From assembly GCA_963971225.1 (NCBI GenBank), contig OZ020270.1, forward strand, positions 15,673,817 to 15,737,816: DNA of 64,000 nt, read 5' to 3'. The notes under the pieces are model-generated. The model ran no database searches. It was given only the letters and a program-made list of their open reading frames with translations, and was not told where the DNA came from. The stretch comes from Melieria omissa (taxonomy: Eukaryota > Arthropoda > Insecta > Diptera > Ulidiidae). Made by a program: the position numbers and the translations under genes. The first letter of the stretch is position 1, and each line of letters begins with the position of its first letter. Below are positions 33,869-45,069 of the stretch, piece after piece.

Positions 33869-34106
33869 GCGGGTTAATCGTATGACTTGTGCTCGTTCAG
33901 GTTCCGTTAAAGTACAAAAACAATGCGCGTGGTTGTTTGGCGTAAGCGATGCGAGTTAACACAAGGTCTTTCGATGAGCGTAACAGAACTGCACTGTTTG
34001 CTTGCTAGTCGGAGACTGATGAAAGGTAATATTAGAGTTTTTTTTATTAAAAATTAAGTTTTCCTAAATTTTTTTTTTAACTTTCAAATTTTTAACCCAT
34101 AATAGC

Positions 34107-35943
34107 ATGTCGGAAAACCAAACAAAAAAACAGAAGGTTGCGGATGAGCATAGGCATTTCCAAGAAAAGTGGAAATTTGATTATTTTTTCACTTTCATCA
34201 AAGATAAAGCTGTATGCTTAATATAAATATATGTCGACACAGTCTCTGAGCATATTATGCTCAGACACTGTGTCGACATTAAAAGAATACATAAAAAGGC
34301 ATTACGATACAAAACATGAACAACAATATAAAAACTTAACAGGACAACTTCGGATAGATAAGTTTTATCAAATGGAGAAAACCTTGGGAAAACAACGGGC
34401 TATTTTTAAAAATCAAGCTATTTCATCAAATACGGCAGTAAAGGCTAGTTTTGTTGTCAGTCATATACTAGCAAAAAAATGAAACCCTTTGCAGATGGAG
34501 AGATGATAAAAGAATGTCTGACTGCTGTTGCAGAAATAGCATTTCCTAATAAAATAAATATTATTTTTTAATATCAGTTTATCAAGATTCAGCATTGCAA
34601 GGAGAATTGAAGACTTGTCCGAGAACATAGCAACAACGCTTCGTGAACGCATTGCAAAATTCGAATACTGTTCTTTGGCACTTGATGAGAGTTGCGAAAT
34701 CAGCGATACAGCACAACTGGCTATAATTTTACGTGGTATTGACACCAAATTTAATATTACCGAAGAATTGTGTTCACTAATTCCAATGCAAGGGACTACA
34801 ACCGGCAAAGACCTGTACGATGAACTAAAGTCTGTGTTGAAAAATTTTTCAATTTTATTAGAAAAGATTATTGGTATATCGACAGATGGAGAACGAGCAA
34901 TGTCAAGCATGGAGGTAGGAGTATCGGGAAGGCTATTTCAAGACATTAAGAAGGTCACAGGAAGGGAAATATTCGTTAACCACTGCATAATTAATCAGGA
35001 AAATTTGTATGCGAAAAGGTTGAGTTTGCCAAATGTCACAGTACCAATAATTAAACTAATCAATTTTATAAAGTCTTGCGCGTTAAATCACCGTGAATTT
35101 AAAGAATTTCTGAAAGATTTAGAAACTGAATATGGTGACGTGGTTTTTAATACCGAGGTACGTTGGCTTAGTAGAGGTGCAATGCTAAAAAGAGTATACA
35201 TCTTAAAAAGCGAAATACAATTGTTCTTGGATATGAAGGGATATGACTTTCCTCATTTTGGTAATAAAGAATGGATGTGCGATTTTGGGTTTCTTATCGA
35301 CATGACTCAGCATCTCAATGATCTTAATGTGGAGCTTCAAGACAAAGGACAGTTTATTAACCATTTGTATGATAAAATTCAGGGCTTTGAGCGCAAATTA
35401 AAATTGTGGAAACAGCATCTTTTGCAGAATAATGTGTCTCACTTTCCACATTTAGAAAAAGAAAACGTTACTACATCTGAAAAATACGCTCAATATATAG
35501 ACATTTTAATCAACGAATTTCAATCACGATTCCAAATGTTCAAAGCTGAGAAGACAGTGGTTTCCATGAAAATGTTTTCCTCGCCATTTAATATCGATGT
35601 GGATACAGTTCCCGAAGACTTTCAAATGGAAGTGATTGACATGCAGACTAATACCGATTTAAAAAATGTATTTTTCACAGTAAACATCGACAATTTTTAT
35701 AAATCGTATGTGAGCCCTGAGAAATTTCCGCTTTTGACGAAAAATGCAAAGCAAATGATGTCCTTGTTCGGAAGTACGTATGTTTGCGAACAATTATTTT
35801 CAACCATGAAATTAATAAAAAATGATCACCGATCAAGACTAAGTGATGCACGATTAGAAAGCTGCGTACGTGTAGCTACCTCATCAATTCCGGCTGATAT
35901 TGATCAGCTTGTATCGAAAAAACAGTGCCAAATTTCTCAATAA
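34107..35943 (+). pseudogene. hAT transposase, three lesions
   Basis: The frame opens MSENQTKKQKVADEHRHFQE and reaches a BED-type zinc-finger start (AVCLI). It is then broken by a 49-bp palindromic insertion with a TAA stop, by one extra or missing A in an A7 run after HILAKK (about 34475), and by a frameshift near 34560-34575. From 34615 a 442-codon frame is open: LALDESCEISDTAQL, GISTDGERAMSS, VNHCIINQENLYAK, EVRWLSRGAMLKRV, and the C-terminal hAT dimerisation region MMSLFGSTYVCEQLFSTMKL to RLSDARLESCVRVA. The family is that of GTF2IRD2/ZBED5-like hAT transposases. It is inactive as written. Confidence 0.9.
34231..34279. repeat. 49-bp near-perfect palindrome inside the transposase
   Basis: ATGTCGACACAGTCTCTGAG and on to the centre at 34255 is mirrored with a single mismatch. 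The right half is the original coding text (CSDTVST). The left half is an inverted copy of it plus a few bases. Confidence 0.92.
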
Positions 35944-36070
35944 AAATTTCAAGTAAATTCGTTTTTCTGTTCTGTTCTTTTCTTGTTTGTTTTTATTTTG
36001 CATTAAAATATGGGGCATTCCACCTCAAGTGTTCCCACCTCAAAAACGAAACATTTTTTATTTAAAATTG

Positions 36071-36916
36071 TAAGTCCGAAGATTTGTTGATAATGGAAAG
36101 CAAAGAAGACGTATCCTTATGTATTTTTTCCGTACTTTCCAAAAAAAAAATATATAAACAATTTTCCATGAAATTTAATAAAATTTTTTTAAATTTAAAC
36201 TTTGTTAATAACATTTTTTTAACAAGAGCCTGTTGGGATTTTTTTCAAACTTACCTTATAATACGGTTCATTCCCTCCCCTACAAAAAAGTATATATAGT
36301 ATTTTATGGGCAAAGTTGAATTTCTTCTCTTTTTGAGGCTCCAAACCCAAAGCGTCTACCGCGCCCGACGCGCGACGTAGCTGTGGCGCTGTGTTACTCA
36401 GGGAAAAAAATTTAACAATTGCATTGTAGTTGCAAATGTTTTGTCCGACACTGTAAATGTTTTTAAAAATTGAAATAAAATCGTTTGTTAACAAAGCATA
36501 GATTGTCTTTCATTAGTTTATGCGATTTGTTCGTACGTATAATTATTAATTCAGCAATAGTTATTTTAACTTCTTCTAACAAGTAAAATGTACCACGGCT
36601 GAGTCGCGCATCGGGCGCGGTAAACGCGTTGGGTTTGGTGCTTCAAAAAAAAAAGAAACTCAACTTTGCCCATAAAATACATACACACACCATATACACT
36701 TTTGTAGGGGAGGAAATGAACTGTATTATAAGCTAACTCTGAAAAAAATCCCAACAGGCTCTTGTTGAAAAAATGTTATTAACAAAGTTTAAATACAAAA
36801 AAATGTTATTAAATTTCATAAAAAATTGTTTATATACTTTTTTTTTGGAAAGTACGGAAAAAATACTGAAAGATACGTGCATGTTGTTTTTTCGTTAGCA
36901 ACAGCTTTTTGGACTG
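36071..36916. mobile_element. long foldback element, arms about 300 bp
   Basis: The left arm (to about 36390) and right arm (from about 36595) are inverted copies: CCTGTTGGGATTTTTTTC against its reverse at 36745, CAAAGTTGAATTTC against the reverse of GAAACTCAACTTTG, and CGCGCCCGA against TCGGGCGCG. The spacer is about 200 bp and unique. Outer ends are vague and no clear target duplication is found. It contains no genes. Confidence 0.75.
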
Positions 36917-36949
36917 AGAATTTAATTAAAGTCAAAACAAAAACAAAAC

Positions 36950-37740
36950 TGTTCCTTTGTGCTATTCAATAAATGGTAGAAAGCGTTTTTGCATACATTC
37001 TTTTATATAAATTCTAGAGTTAATTGTTCCTGTCGTAATGAACGCCTTGCTCCGTAGACCATAGGTGCAAATAGCTTGCCAATCCATGAAGCGTTTTGGA
37101 AATTTGGTGTATTTCACTACGGAGCACTTTCTTTGTATTCCTTCTTATTGTTTTGAGTGAAATAGGCATTCTCAGGCAACTGCTTGAAGTCCACCTTAGA
37201 GTAGGTTTCAACATCGAGAATCACGCAATCGAACTTGGTTACGTAATCGTCATACAGTTTTCGAGCCCGCGTCTTCCCTATTTTTTCTTTTGCTTCCGAC
37301 CGGTCAGGCACTTTCTGCTGTTCGTAGGTACTTAACCCTTGACTTCTCTTATATAGCATCTCAGTTGATTGCGATATGCCTAATGCAGCTGCAACATCTC
37401 AAGTCGCCCTCGTGGGTTTATTCCGATATGTGCTAACAAGCCTCTTCAGCACTTCTGGGTTATTGGACCCTTTTTTCTGCCTGATTCTTCGGCTCTGTAG
37501 ATGGAGTTTCCCACGTTGTAGTTGTTTATAACATTATAAACCGTCACTACGCTCGCTTTGCTTTCCCTTGCAATGCTTAGTCTAGACTTCGTCTTATCAG
37601 TCAAGCAAATGTCCAGTATTAATTTGCGGCAGCGCTTTTGCGGGCTGGAAATGTTGACTAAAGTAGATCCAAGATGCAATTGAGTAATATAGCAAGAAAC
37701 TGCAATATTTATAGATACTTTCACTCCCAAATACCAGCCT
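36950..37740 (-). pseudogene. Tc1/mariner-type transposase fragment
   Basis: On the minus strand: helix-turn-helix part SPQKRCRKLILDICLTDKTK to SGRKKGPITQ, then LSTYEQQKVPDRSEAKEKIG, then KFDCVILDVETYSKVDFKQL. That last piece carries the first catalytic Asp region (ILDDETY in relatives, here ILDVETY). A frameshifted WIGKLFAPMVYGARRSLRQE follows. The third catalytic part is absent. The protein is related to the element at 44100. Confidence 0.82.
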
Positions 37741-37941
37741 CCTAACTCTTGGCATTTTCGAATGCTGGATGCGTAAAAATTCTAAATTTTTTCTGGTTCA
37801 CCTCTTAGTTATAGCTTTTTTTAAATACCATTTTACAAAATCTGTAAATAAACTGTAAATAACTCTTTTTTTGTAAATTAAATATGTACATACCCACTCA
37901 CAACTTCGCATGCCTACATGCATGTGTCCTGAAAAAAACAG

Positions 37942-38091
37942 GGCTCTGACAAAGAGTCTCCAGTGGTCGCCTACGCCGAGGCCACAACCGACACCGCTAA
38001 AATCAAAAAACCAGCGGCCAAAGTAAAGGAATCTGAAAAGCCAAAGCCATCTGAAGACATGGTTGAAAGTAGTGAAGAAAGTGAATATGAG
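37942..38091 (+). CDS. bt: projectin PEVK-region exon (50 codons), probably alternative
   Basis: Exactly 50 codons lie between AACAG and a GAG/GTAAAC donor. They start GSDKESPVVAYAEATTDTAK and continue with Lys/Pro/Glu-rich sequence ending ESSEESEYE. Composition and phase 0 fit the projectin spring. In the Drosophila isoform I recall, the exon before (..KKVDRK) joins directly to the exon after (ASI..), so this one may be optional or lineage-specific. The tract before the acceptor is A-rich and weak, which fits regulated inclusion. It sits alone between two repeat-filled introns of about 13-14 kb. A foldback MITE begins 83 bp after the donor. Confidence 0.68.
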
Positions 38092-38174
38092 GTAAACAAC
38101 TGGCAACATTATGCAACACACCAAAAACGCCAATTTAGTATCAGTCGTTCCCTAAGCTGCTGCTTGTATACATA

Positions 38175-38854
38175 TTAGGGCGGGTTAATTTTTTTTTGAT
38201 GAAGCGTATAGCAAACACGTAATCTATAGGTGATTCTGAGAAATTTTGCTCAAGAGACCATAGCTCTAAGTCGGAATTGGAGCCCCCCAAAATTTCAAAA
38301 TAGATATTTTTCAATATATACATAGAATAATTTAATTAAATTCGTCTTAAAATCGGATAGAGTTATAGTAGATTTCTCAATCTGGGCTTGTTTGAAAGGT
38401 ATTTTTATCACCTTTCAGAATATGTATTGATACCAATATTTTTTTTTATTTTTAGTAGACATATTAGGAATTTTTTGTCGAAAAATAGCCTAAAATGAAC
38501 TTTTAACTAATGAATTCCGAATTTTCAGTGTTACAAAGATGTTCAATTGAACAATCCTGCCATTGACGACTTATTCTACAGGTATCAATACAGATTCTGA
38601 AAGGTGATAAAAATACCTTTCAAACAAGCCCAGATTGAGAAATCTACTATAACTCTATCCGATTTTATGAAGAATTTAATTAAATTATTCTATGTATATA
38701 TTGACAAATATCTATTTTGAAATTTTGGGGGGCTCCAAATCCGACTTAGAGCTATGGTCTCTTGAGCAAAATTTCTCAGAATCACCTACAGATTACGTTT
38801 TTGCTATACGCTTCATCAAAAAAAAATCGTTCCATACAATTTGACCCGCCCTAA
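38175..38854. mobile_element. TA-flanked foldback MITE, copy 2, nearly complete hairpin
   Basis: The ends (TTAGGGCGGGT) and interior are the same as the copy at 4670, with TA outside (38173-38174, 38855-38856). Here both arms are about 300 bp and almost fully complementary (for example AAAGGTATTTTTATCACCTT and its reverse), with a loop of about 75 bp near 38520-38590. It begins 83 bp after the donor of the 37942 exon. Confidence 0.9.
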
Positions 38855-38970
38855 TACATATATATTTTGTTTATTTTTATTTATTATTATCAATATCGTA
38901 AAATAAATTACAATTATTGAAAGAAAATTAGCATTAGCGACTAAGGCCTTCCGCTGTCGGTTGAGTGAGT

Positions 38971-41900
38971 TTAGATTTCGTACAAAAGTCCGAGTTTTTT
39001 TATTAGCAATGTGCAATTTTTTATGTTGTCTTCTGCTGGTGTTGTAAGTATTTCCATTGTATTTTGGTTAAGTTGATGTTTCTGTTTGATTTTGGATATT
39101 ATTGATTTATAGTGGTGGTTAATATTTGATATCGAGGTGTCGCGTAGTTTGATTTTGTATTGTTTTTTTATTTCGTGTCGTATGTCCTGCTTGTTTGAGG
39201 TGTTTTGAAGATGCAACGGTGATTTCGCTGCAGCTTTGGCAGCTTCATCAGCAATGTTGTTTCCATGTATTCCTATATGGCTTGGAACCCAGCATATCTT
39301 TATGTTTTTACGGGTGTTTAAAATATTACGGATTTGGGCTATTGTATTTTCGGTATTATTGGGGTTAAGGACTGCTTTTATTGTTGAGAGTGAGTCTGTG
39401 AATATAATGTATTTGGCTTTGTGTGTTTTTACGTACTGTGCTGCGTAAAGGATCGCCTCGGCTTCGGCTGTGAAAATGCTTGTGTAGTTTGGTAAGAGGA
39501 TGGCTCTTAGTGTGTTACCGTTTTCGTGAACTACACTGTATGCTGTGGAATTTTGATTTTTTGTTCCATCCGTAAAGAGTGCTTGCCATTCTGTGTGTTT
39601 AGTACGTATTTCCATGAATAATTTGCGGTAAATTTTAGGGTCGGTGTTATTCTTGTGTCGGTTGTGTATATCCAGTATTATAGATTCGGATTTAAGTTGC
39701 CATGGTGGTGATTTTACTCTTGATTTGGGAATAGGAGTTGCATCGATGTTGCAGTTTTCTCCGGCATCCAGGATTCTTTGTATTGCTGATTCGCGTTTTG
39801 TTGGTTTTTTTCGTTTCATCCGGCTTTGTGTGAGGTCGTTAATTTTCGATCCGTGTGAGTGTATGAGTGTTGGAATAAGTCGTGCTGTTGTTAGCCATAT
39901 TCTATTTTTTAGTGTGGGTAGTCCAGCTTCCATTAAGAGGTTGGGAATGGGGGTAGTTCGGAATGCTCCCAGTGCCAATCGAGCTGCATTGTGATATATT
40001 GATGAGAGTTTGCGTAGGTTTGTGGCTGATGTGTATCCGAAGAGGGGGAGGCCGTAGTCGATTTTCGTTAAAATAATTGTTTTTACTATGTATACTAAAG
40101 ATTTTGTGTTGCATTCGAGTTTAATATTGCTTAGGCATTTGATTATATTTAGTCTACTCATAAGATTCTTGCATAAGTGATTAATATGTTCATTCCATGT
40201 ATATTTTTTGTTGAAAATGAGTCCTAGAATTCTTAAATTTTCGTTGCCGATTATACTAAGTGAGTCTAGTTGTAAATTTGGAGGTTGGCATTTTTGTTTT
40301 TTGCATATGTGGATGGACTTGGATTTTTCAACTGAAATCTTCGTGCCACTATATAAACACCAAGGTTTTATTTTAGAGTATAGCGTTTGTAGGTTAACTG
40401 TTAGATCGTTGTTGTTTTTAAATTTTGCGTATATGTATAGGTCGTCGGCATATATTATATGTTTGAAGTATTTATGGTTGTTGATTATTTTACTAAGTTT
40501 ATCTGTTGCTACTAGAAATAATGTTACTGATAATGGAGATCCTTGAGGTATTCTGTTTCTTAGTGGGTGGGGATCTGAGTAGTAGCCATTTACTTTGGTT
40601 CGAATTTTCCTGTTTGACATGAAACTTCTAATAAAATTTATTATTTTTGGGCCCAGGCGCCACTCAATTAATTGATCGATGATTGAGTGTATACCAATCC
40701 GATCAAACGCCTTTTCTGAGTCGAAGGCTACAATTGACAAATGTCCTTTTGCGGACAACGTGTTTGAGATAAATTCGTCGAGCGCTAATAATGCGTCAAT
40801 TGTACTTTTACCGCTTTTGTATGCTGTTTGATTTTCAGAAAGTAATTTTCGTTCGCATAGGTACCACATTATTCTTTTTGATATCATTTTTTCGACTATT
40901 TTCGACATGCAGGGGAGTAATGAAATGGGCCGGTAACCTTCGGTGCGATTTTTTGGTTTGTTTGGTTTGGGTATAGGTATTGTCACAGCAGTTTTCCATT
41001 GTTGGGGTATGATACTTGTATTGAAAATGTCGTTGTAGGTATTGCACAAATATTCTTTGAAGTTGGTAGTTAGATTTTTTAAAATTGGGTATGATAGTTG
41101 GTCGAAACCTCCTTTCCTTTCAAAGCGGTAAGACACGAGTTAAGTTCTAGTAGCGTAAAAGGTTTTTCTATTTGTTTTGCTGTGGGGTTTATTGTGTGGG
41201 TTAGGGTTATGTGGTTGGGAATGGTGTTTTTGAAGGATACGAATTCGTTATCAAAGTTTGAATCGTTTGAGTAGTTTGTCCAGTTGAGTGCGAGTGTGTT
41301 TGCCATTTCTGTTGGATTTGAAGTCGATGTACCATCGCCTTTTTCAAGTGAGTGTATTTGTATGCTTTTGTTTACTCTCGCTAGGGATCTAATTTTATCC
41401 CAGAGTAAGCTCATGGGCGTGTTAGGGCTAATTTCGCTCGTAAAGATTAGAAATGAGTTCCTTTTTGCTTTTTTAACTTCTCTTTTGAACTTTGCATTTA
41501 TATTTTTGTAGCTTAGCGCGTTTTCTAATGTTTGGTTTTTTTTTAAATTGTTTCCAATGTTCTTTTTTTTCCTGTTGCAGTTTTGCTAGGTCACCGTTCC
41601 ACCAGCATACTTCTCTTGTGTGTTTGTTGTTTCCACTGCGCGGGATAGACTGGTATGCTTCGCTTTTTATTTTCTTTGTTAGAATAGCTATCTTGTGGTT
41701 TATATTGTTGGGACAATGTGGAGTCAGCGGAGTATTTTTTAATATGAGTTGATATTTTTCCCAGTTTGCGATGTTTGTTAAGAATCTAGGAACAGCTTTT
41801 TTGGGAGTTTTATCGTTTTTAAAGAGTGTGATCCAGATAGGGAAGTGGTTGCTTCCGCATAAGGTGTTTTCTAGGCGCCAGTTAGTTGCTAGATTTAGTG

Positions 41901-42477
41901 GGGGGGTAACCATAGTAAGGTCGATGTTGGTTAGCGTATTTCGGGTGGAGAAGTGCGTTGGAGAGTTGTCGTTAAGTAGGATTATGTTGTTTTCTTCAAT
42001 GAATTTGGATATCAGCTTTCCTTTTTTGTTGAAAGATGTGGATCCCCATAGGGTGCTCCAAGCGTTGAAGTCCCCCAGCAAAACTATGGGCTTGTTTATA
42101 TTCATAATTAATGCGTTTAGGTCATTTTCCGTGATATCTTCTTGTGGCGCTATATATACATTTATTAAGATAAAGGGAATTTCTGAATTGACTTGCATTG
42201 CTATGTTTAGAATTGGAGAGTTGATTGTGATGTAGTTGTGTTGGATTGTCTTAGATATAAGTAAAGCTACTCCCCGTTTTGCTTGCATGTTTGGTCCTAA
42301 GTCATTTTTTTCGTAGAAGGTGTAATTATTTGGTATTAAGGAGGGGTGGGGGGCTGTGGTTAGGTGCGTTTCTTGCAGTGATATTATTTCGGGGTGATTC
42401 TTTTTGGTTAATATTTGCAGCTCGCTAAAATTATTGCGGTAACCGTTTATATTCCATTGTAGAATATTTAGGACCAT
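38971..42477 (-). pseudogene. I-type LINE ORF2 with two compensating frameshifts
   Basis: The endonuclease part (MVLNILQWNINGYRNNFSEL, QETHLT, GDFNAWSTLWGS, GSNHFPI) is open from 42477 to about 41550. The frame then shifts, continues at 41414-41079, and shifts back near 41110 into RT (TIPIPKPNKPKN, GYRPISLLPC, VAFDSEKAFDRI, NRIPQGSPLS, IYADDLYI) and RNase H (LFTDGTKNQ, AEAEAILYAA, FTDSLSTIKA, WVPSHIGIHGNNIADEAAK). The catalytic motifs survive. The RT motif usually GIPQG is RIPQG here. No premature stop remains once the two shifts are corrected. Confidence 0.88.
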
Positions 42478-42751
42478 TATGGGTGGTTTAGTGGGCGTAA
42501 TTCTTTTTTACTCACATACATATGTATCGTTGAGTATACATATGGGAGAAAGATTAGTATAGTTCCATGTCTTCTCTTGTATTTGAGCTGCGTGTGTTTC
42601 TTTTTGAGTGGAGTGAAGCTTTTCTGGATGTACTGGGCTCTTCATCTGAAGAGATGTTGTGGAGGATGTGTGAGAGATTTTGGAGAGTTTCGGTGTGTTG
42701 TGTTGCGTTTGATGTTGTTAGTTATTTGTTTTCCTTTTGGTTTATATTGGT

Positions 42752-43804
42752 TTATTTGGGTTGGGTATGGTTTGCTGGTTGTATGGTGGGTTTGTTGTTT
42801 TTGTTTAGAGTTTCGATTAAACTTTGTGGTGTTGCTGTTGAGTTTTTTTGGAGGTTGTTGGGGTTACAGTTTTTTTCTGGTAGTAATTGGTCGAGTGTTT
42901 CTTTTGGAGAATTTTTTTGGAAGTCGTTTTGGTGTTTATTTATTTCTTGTGTTGCTTCTGTGAACGTGCATTTGTTAATAATCTTGTATTTCAATATGGC
43001 ATGCCTTTTTTTGTATGTTGGACAATTCTTGTTGTTTGAGCGGTGTTGTTGTTTGCAGTTGATGCATTCTACTTTTCTGCAAAGCTCGGGTGCGTGTTCG
43101 CTGCTGGCGCAGATGTGACACTTTTTTTCGTTTTTGCAGTGGTTTTTTGTATGTCCAATAATGTGACAGTTTTTGCATTGCATTGGTGCAGGTATGTATG
43201 GCTCAATTTTTGCTTTTTGCCATGCAATGTCTATTTCTTGTGGTAGGTCATAGAGGTTAAACGAAAGTATGTGTAGAGGAGTATTTATGGTTTGTCCGTC
43301 CTTGTATTTTATTATTTTTTTGCATTCAACTACATTTTGTTCTTGCAGTCCTTCAACTATTTCTTTCTTAGTTAGTGACACTAGGGCTTGAGAGTAGACG
43401 ACACCTTTGACGGTATTAAGTGTGGGGTGTAGTTGGACCGTGATGTCACATAGGTTTGAGAGTTTTGTTGCTTTTAAAAATTTATTTGTTTGGTTGGCAT
43501 TTTTTGTTAGAATGAGAAGATTACCATCTCTTGTGAATGAAGTTGTTAATGGTTTTTCGGTGGTAATGCTTTCAAGTGCTTTAGAAATGAAAAAAATGTT
43601 GAAGTTTTTGATGGGTTTGTTTGTGTCTGTGTTTTTTATAATGATGAATTTCGGGCATGTGAATTTGTTTTGTGTGGCTGGTAGTTGTTGATTTTTTGTT
43701 AGTTTTGGAAAGTCGAAGTTGTTGTCTATATTTATTTTTTTCCGTTTGGGTTCTTGCTGGGCAAGAATGCTGTAGTAGTTTCCCCCTCCTGGGTCGGCAG
43801 GCAT
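42752..43804 (-). CDS. I-type LINE ORF1: gag-like zinc-knuckle protein
   Basis: From the Met at 43804 (MPADPGGGNYYSILAQQEPK) the frame encodes 350 residues. The frame is open to 43888, but the early part reads as 5' UTR. Three knuckles are visible: CKNCHIIGHTKNHC, CHICASSEHAPELC and CINCKQQHRSNNKNC. The layout matches ORF1 of the LINE at 32459, including the preceding PYIPAPMQC. The C-terminus is Asn/Gln/Pro-rich. The frame itself is intact although its ORF2 is damaged. Confidence 0.88.
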   Translation of the reverse strand: MPADPGGGNYYSILAQQEPKRKKINIDNNFDFPKLTKNQQLPATQNKFTCPKFIIIKNTDTNKPIKNFNIFFISKALESITTEKPLTTSFTRDGNLLILTKNANQTNKFLKATKLSNLCDITVQLHPTLNTVKGVVYSQALVSLTKKEIVEGLQEQNVVECKKIIKYKDGQTINTPLHILSFNLYDLPQEIDIAWQKAKIEPYIPAPMQCKNCHIIGHTKNHCKNEKKCHICASSEHAPELCRKVECINCKQQHRSNNKNCPTYKKRHAILKYKIINKCTFTEATQEINKHQNDFQKNSPKETLDQLLPEKNCNPNNLQKNSTATPQSLIETLNKNNKPTIQPANHTQPK

Positions 43805-44176
43805 TGTGTTACGCTGTTTCAGACGTGGGTGTGTGGAAGAAAGAACACGAGTGAAGCAAACGAACGATTTTTTGGCAAGAAAAAACAACTATAACACGAG
43901 CGAAATTAGAGTGACGAAAAATCGACCTGTCTCGATGGGAGATGATTTACGACTGTGCATATATATTTTGTTTTAATTTTATGGTTTACTTTCAATGCAA
44001 AAATAATTTATCTATATATTTTTAATAATATTTCATAAATTTTTATTCATTCACATTTTTGATTTTCATTCAACTTTTTTGGCTTTATCTATACACATAA
44101 GGACTGTATCGAAAAGAAAGTGCACACTTTCTAACGTAATTTTCTCGCAGTATATAATTTTTTTTTAATTCTAAAA

Positions 44177-44879
44177 ATGCCGTTAAATAGAGCAGGCCTT
44201 AAAATATTGATTTCATATAAATTTCGTTTCATATATTTTTATATTACGAAAATTGCGCGTATCGAGTTAGACATCCTCAAAACATTTGTGTACAGTTGGT
44301 TCACTGAAGCAGGTGCTTCGTACAGAAAATCAGCCAAACGACATCGCGTGTTATTAAACTCCGCTAAAAAGATGATTCTTAAGTATGGTGAACATTGCAC
44401 TATCAACGACCTACCAAAAAGTGGCCGTAAAAAGGGTCTTAAAGACCCAAAAATAGAAGAAAAACTGAAGCATTCGATTGACGAAAACCAGTGCATTTGT
44501 ATTGGAAATTTAGCTAGAACGAGTGTGACGATGGTGCAAAGAGTGAAGCAGAGGAATAACTTAAAAACATATAAAAAACAAAAAATACCAAAAAGAAACG
44601 AAAATCAAAAAGTGGCTGGCAAAACGCGATGCAGAAAACTATACACTCGTCTCTGCATAGAAAAAGTTTCGTGCATCATTTTGGATGACGATACATACAT
44701 ATGTAAAAATGAACTCAAAATCACTGCCAGGAAAAAATGAGAATCCGCTAAATGCACCAGAACTACGTCCAATAGAGCGCTACTGGGCAATGGCCAAAAG
44801 AAACCTTATGAAAGATGGACAAGAACCTAAAAATCTTCAGGAATTAAAAAAAATTGGAGAAAATCAAAAAAACCCATAA
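44177..44879 (+). pseudogene. Tc1-type transposase with central deletion
   Basis: The N-terminal DNA-binding region (YRKSAKRHRVLLNSAKKMIL, LPKSGRKKGLKD) leads to LKTYKKQKIPKRNENQKVAG and CIILDDDTYI, the first catalytic Asp. The frame ends at 44740. A second frame contains NAPELRPIERYWAMAKRNLM, the C-terminal third-residue region. The middle, with the second Asp, is missing. The KKQKIPKRNENQKVAGKTR text matches the fragment at 36950, so both belong to one Tc1 group. Confidence 0.87.
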
Positions 44880-45069
44880 CGCAAAAATCTGTACATTTAA
44901 TGAAAAGGGTCAAACAAAAAATTATATATAAATTTATTTGAAAAATAAATTTGTTATTTAAACACAAATTTATAGTCCTTAGGGGGGCGTAAAAAAAACC
45001 ACTTTTTTATGAATTTTTTTTGAAAGTATGAATTGATCAAATTTATGTAAACCTTTTGTACATTATTAA

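Larger units (their letters stand above)
28376..34021 (-). mobile_element. full-length I-clade LINE with 13-bp target duplication
   Basis: Both ORFs are intact on the minus strand. The 3' tail is (TAA)n, as in the I factor, and the 5' end begins near CAGTCTCCGAC. The flanks AAAGGTAATATTA (28363-28375, 34022-34034) are identical. About 5.6 kb, it inserted between the hAT left end and its transposase start codon. It is antisense to bt. By sequence alone it could be active. Confidence 0.92.
27756..36000 (+). mobile_element. hAT element (GTF2IRD2/ZBED-like transposase), split by an I-type LINE
   Basis: The left end CAGGGATGAGCAACACGC, with two GCGGCCCG motifs, resembles hAT ends. A hAT transposase gene follows at 34107-35943 on the same strand. 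Between them lies a complete LINE (28376-34021) with its own target duplication, so the two parts were contiguous. I could not find the matching right end. The boundary at 36000 is approximate, and a foldback element follows. Confidence 0.7.
38873..43957 (-). mobile_element. second I-clade LINE, 16-bp target duplication, ORF2 broken
   Basis: It lies on the minus strand with an A-rich 3' end and a 5' end near CACAGTCGTAAATC. The flanks CATATATATTTTGTTT (38857-38872, 43958-43973) are identical. It inserted 2 bp beyond the target duplication of the MITE before it. Its proteins are clearly related to, but diverged from, the LINE at 28376. Confidence 0.9.

Noticed and set aside
42567..43246. Plus-strand frames of 183 and 128 codons with hydrophobic, membrane-like text
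   Set aside because: Antisense of the LINE ORF1; the hydrophobic look comes from reading Asn/Lys codons backwards.
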